Positions 6,291 through 6,618 of a stretch of 6,618 bases of DNA are shown piece by piece. Position 1 is the first letter of the stretch. Each line of letters opens with the position of its first letter. The position numbers and the translations under genes were made by a program. The notes beneath the pieces were generated by a model, which was not told the origin of the DNA, searched no databases, and saw only the letters and a list, made by a program, of their open reading frames with translations. The DNA is taken from assembly GCA_007136375.1 (NCBI GenBank), contig SLHB01000353.1, forward strand, positions 1 through 6,618, in the 5' to 3' direction. Source of the DNA: Candidatus Hydrogenedentota bacterium (GTDB lineage: Bacteria > Hydrogenedentota > Hydrogenedentia > Hydrogenedentales > SLHB01).

Positions 6291-6298
6291 CACGCGTC

Positions 6299-6618
6299 AT
6301 GGCGACGAAAACCATCAAGGTTCCGGACATCGGTGACTTCGACGAGGTGGATGTCATTGAGGTCCTGGTGTCCGAAGGCGACAGCATCGAGGCAGAACAG
6401 AGCCTGATCACGCTGGAATCCGACAAGGCCACCATGGAAGTGCCGGCCAGCGAGTCGGGCAAGGTCGGCAAACTGCTGGTCAAGGTCGGCGACAAGGTCG
6501 CCGAAGGCATGGATATCCTGGAACTGGAAACCGGCGACAGCGAAGACGCCGGCGAAGCGCCGCGGGAGCCGGCCCCCGACGCGAACGCCGCCGAAGACAA
6601 GCCGGCGCCTGCCCCGGA
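6299..6618 (+). CDS. Lipoyl-domain protein, N-terminal part: dihydrolipoamide acyltransferase E2 or lipoyl-bearing E3 (3' end beyond the window)
   Basis: The frame from the ATG at 6299 is open to the end of the window, giving 106 codons. Residues 1-79 form one biotinyl/lipoyl domain, starting I-K-V-P-D-I-G-D-F (6-14), with the lipoyl-lysine K43 in the turn E-S-D-K-A-T-M-E-V (40-48). Residues about 80-106 are an Ala/Pro/Glu/Asp-rich swinging linker. The protein would carry lipoamide between active sites of a 2-oxo-acid dehydrogenase complex in the cytoplasm. The P-D-I-G-D-F opening is usual for pyruvate dehydrogenase E2 (aceF), but some dihydrolipoamide dehydrogenases carry the same domain, and the deciding catalytic domain is off-window. 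An E1 gene often sits just upstream of E2; here the upstream neighbour is the divergent VOC gene, so E1 lies elsewhere or downstream. Confidence 0.9.
   Translation, partial: MATKTIKVPDIGDFDEVDVIEVLVSEGDSIEAEQSLITLESDKATMEVPASESGKVGKLLVKVGDKVAEGMDILELETGDSEDAGEAPREPAPDANAAEDKPAPAP

Noticed and set aside
6181..6600. Minus-strand 139-codon open frame at the right end
   Set aside because: It is antisense to the lipoyl domain and crosses the divergent promoter region. Its Ser-rich translation is typical of a shadow frame.

Overview
The window is a GC-rich bacterial chromosomal segment. It is densely coded, with six genes on the minus strand and one on the plus strand. Read on the minus strand from high to low coordinates, the order is: a small VOC (glyoxalase-fold) protein; two tandem family CE15 glucuronoyl esterases; a MutT-type NUDIX hydrolase; a YheS-like ABC-F ATPase; and the first 170 codons of a voltage-gated potassium-channel-like protein that runs off the left edge. 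On the plus strand, divergent from the VOC gene, a lipoyl-domain protein (pyruvate dehydrogenase E2, or a lipoyl-bearing E3) begins and runs off the right edge. No RNA gene, insertion sequence, integrase or CRISPR array was seen, and no gene-free stretch exceeds about 150 bases.

The CE15 pair suggests a saprophytic bacterium that attacks lignin-carbohydrate esters in plant cell walls. From memory, the CE15 sequence style fits planctomycete, verrucomicrobial or Hydrogenedentota-like bacteria, while the lipoyl domain looks of general proteobacterial type. No marker here fixes the phylum, so this is a weak inference.

Layout: 1-512 channel (partial, minus); 568-2469 ABC-F; 2602-3099 NUDIX; 3142-4398 CE15 copy B; 4468-5646 CE15 copy A; 5778-6146 VOC; 6147-6298 divergent intergenic region with a plausible sigma-70 promoter for the minus-strand run and an inverted repeat; 6299-6618 lipoyl protein (partial, plus). 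Gaps between the minus-strand genes are 42-132 bases and no convincing intrinsic terminator was seen in them, so read-through transcription is possible. The functions are heterogeneous: two wall-degradation enzymes beside nucleotide-pool sanitation, translation support and ion transport. Only the two esterases clearly work on the same substrate class.

The most interesting content is the esterase pair. The copies are about three quarters identical over the last 164 residues and close at the N-terminus, but have strongly different middle segments. Both carry Asn where many family members have the catalytic Glu, so the acid of the triad must come from a different loop. Otherwise the genes look ordinary, and I did not find a clearly undescribed multi-gene system.
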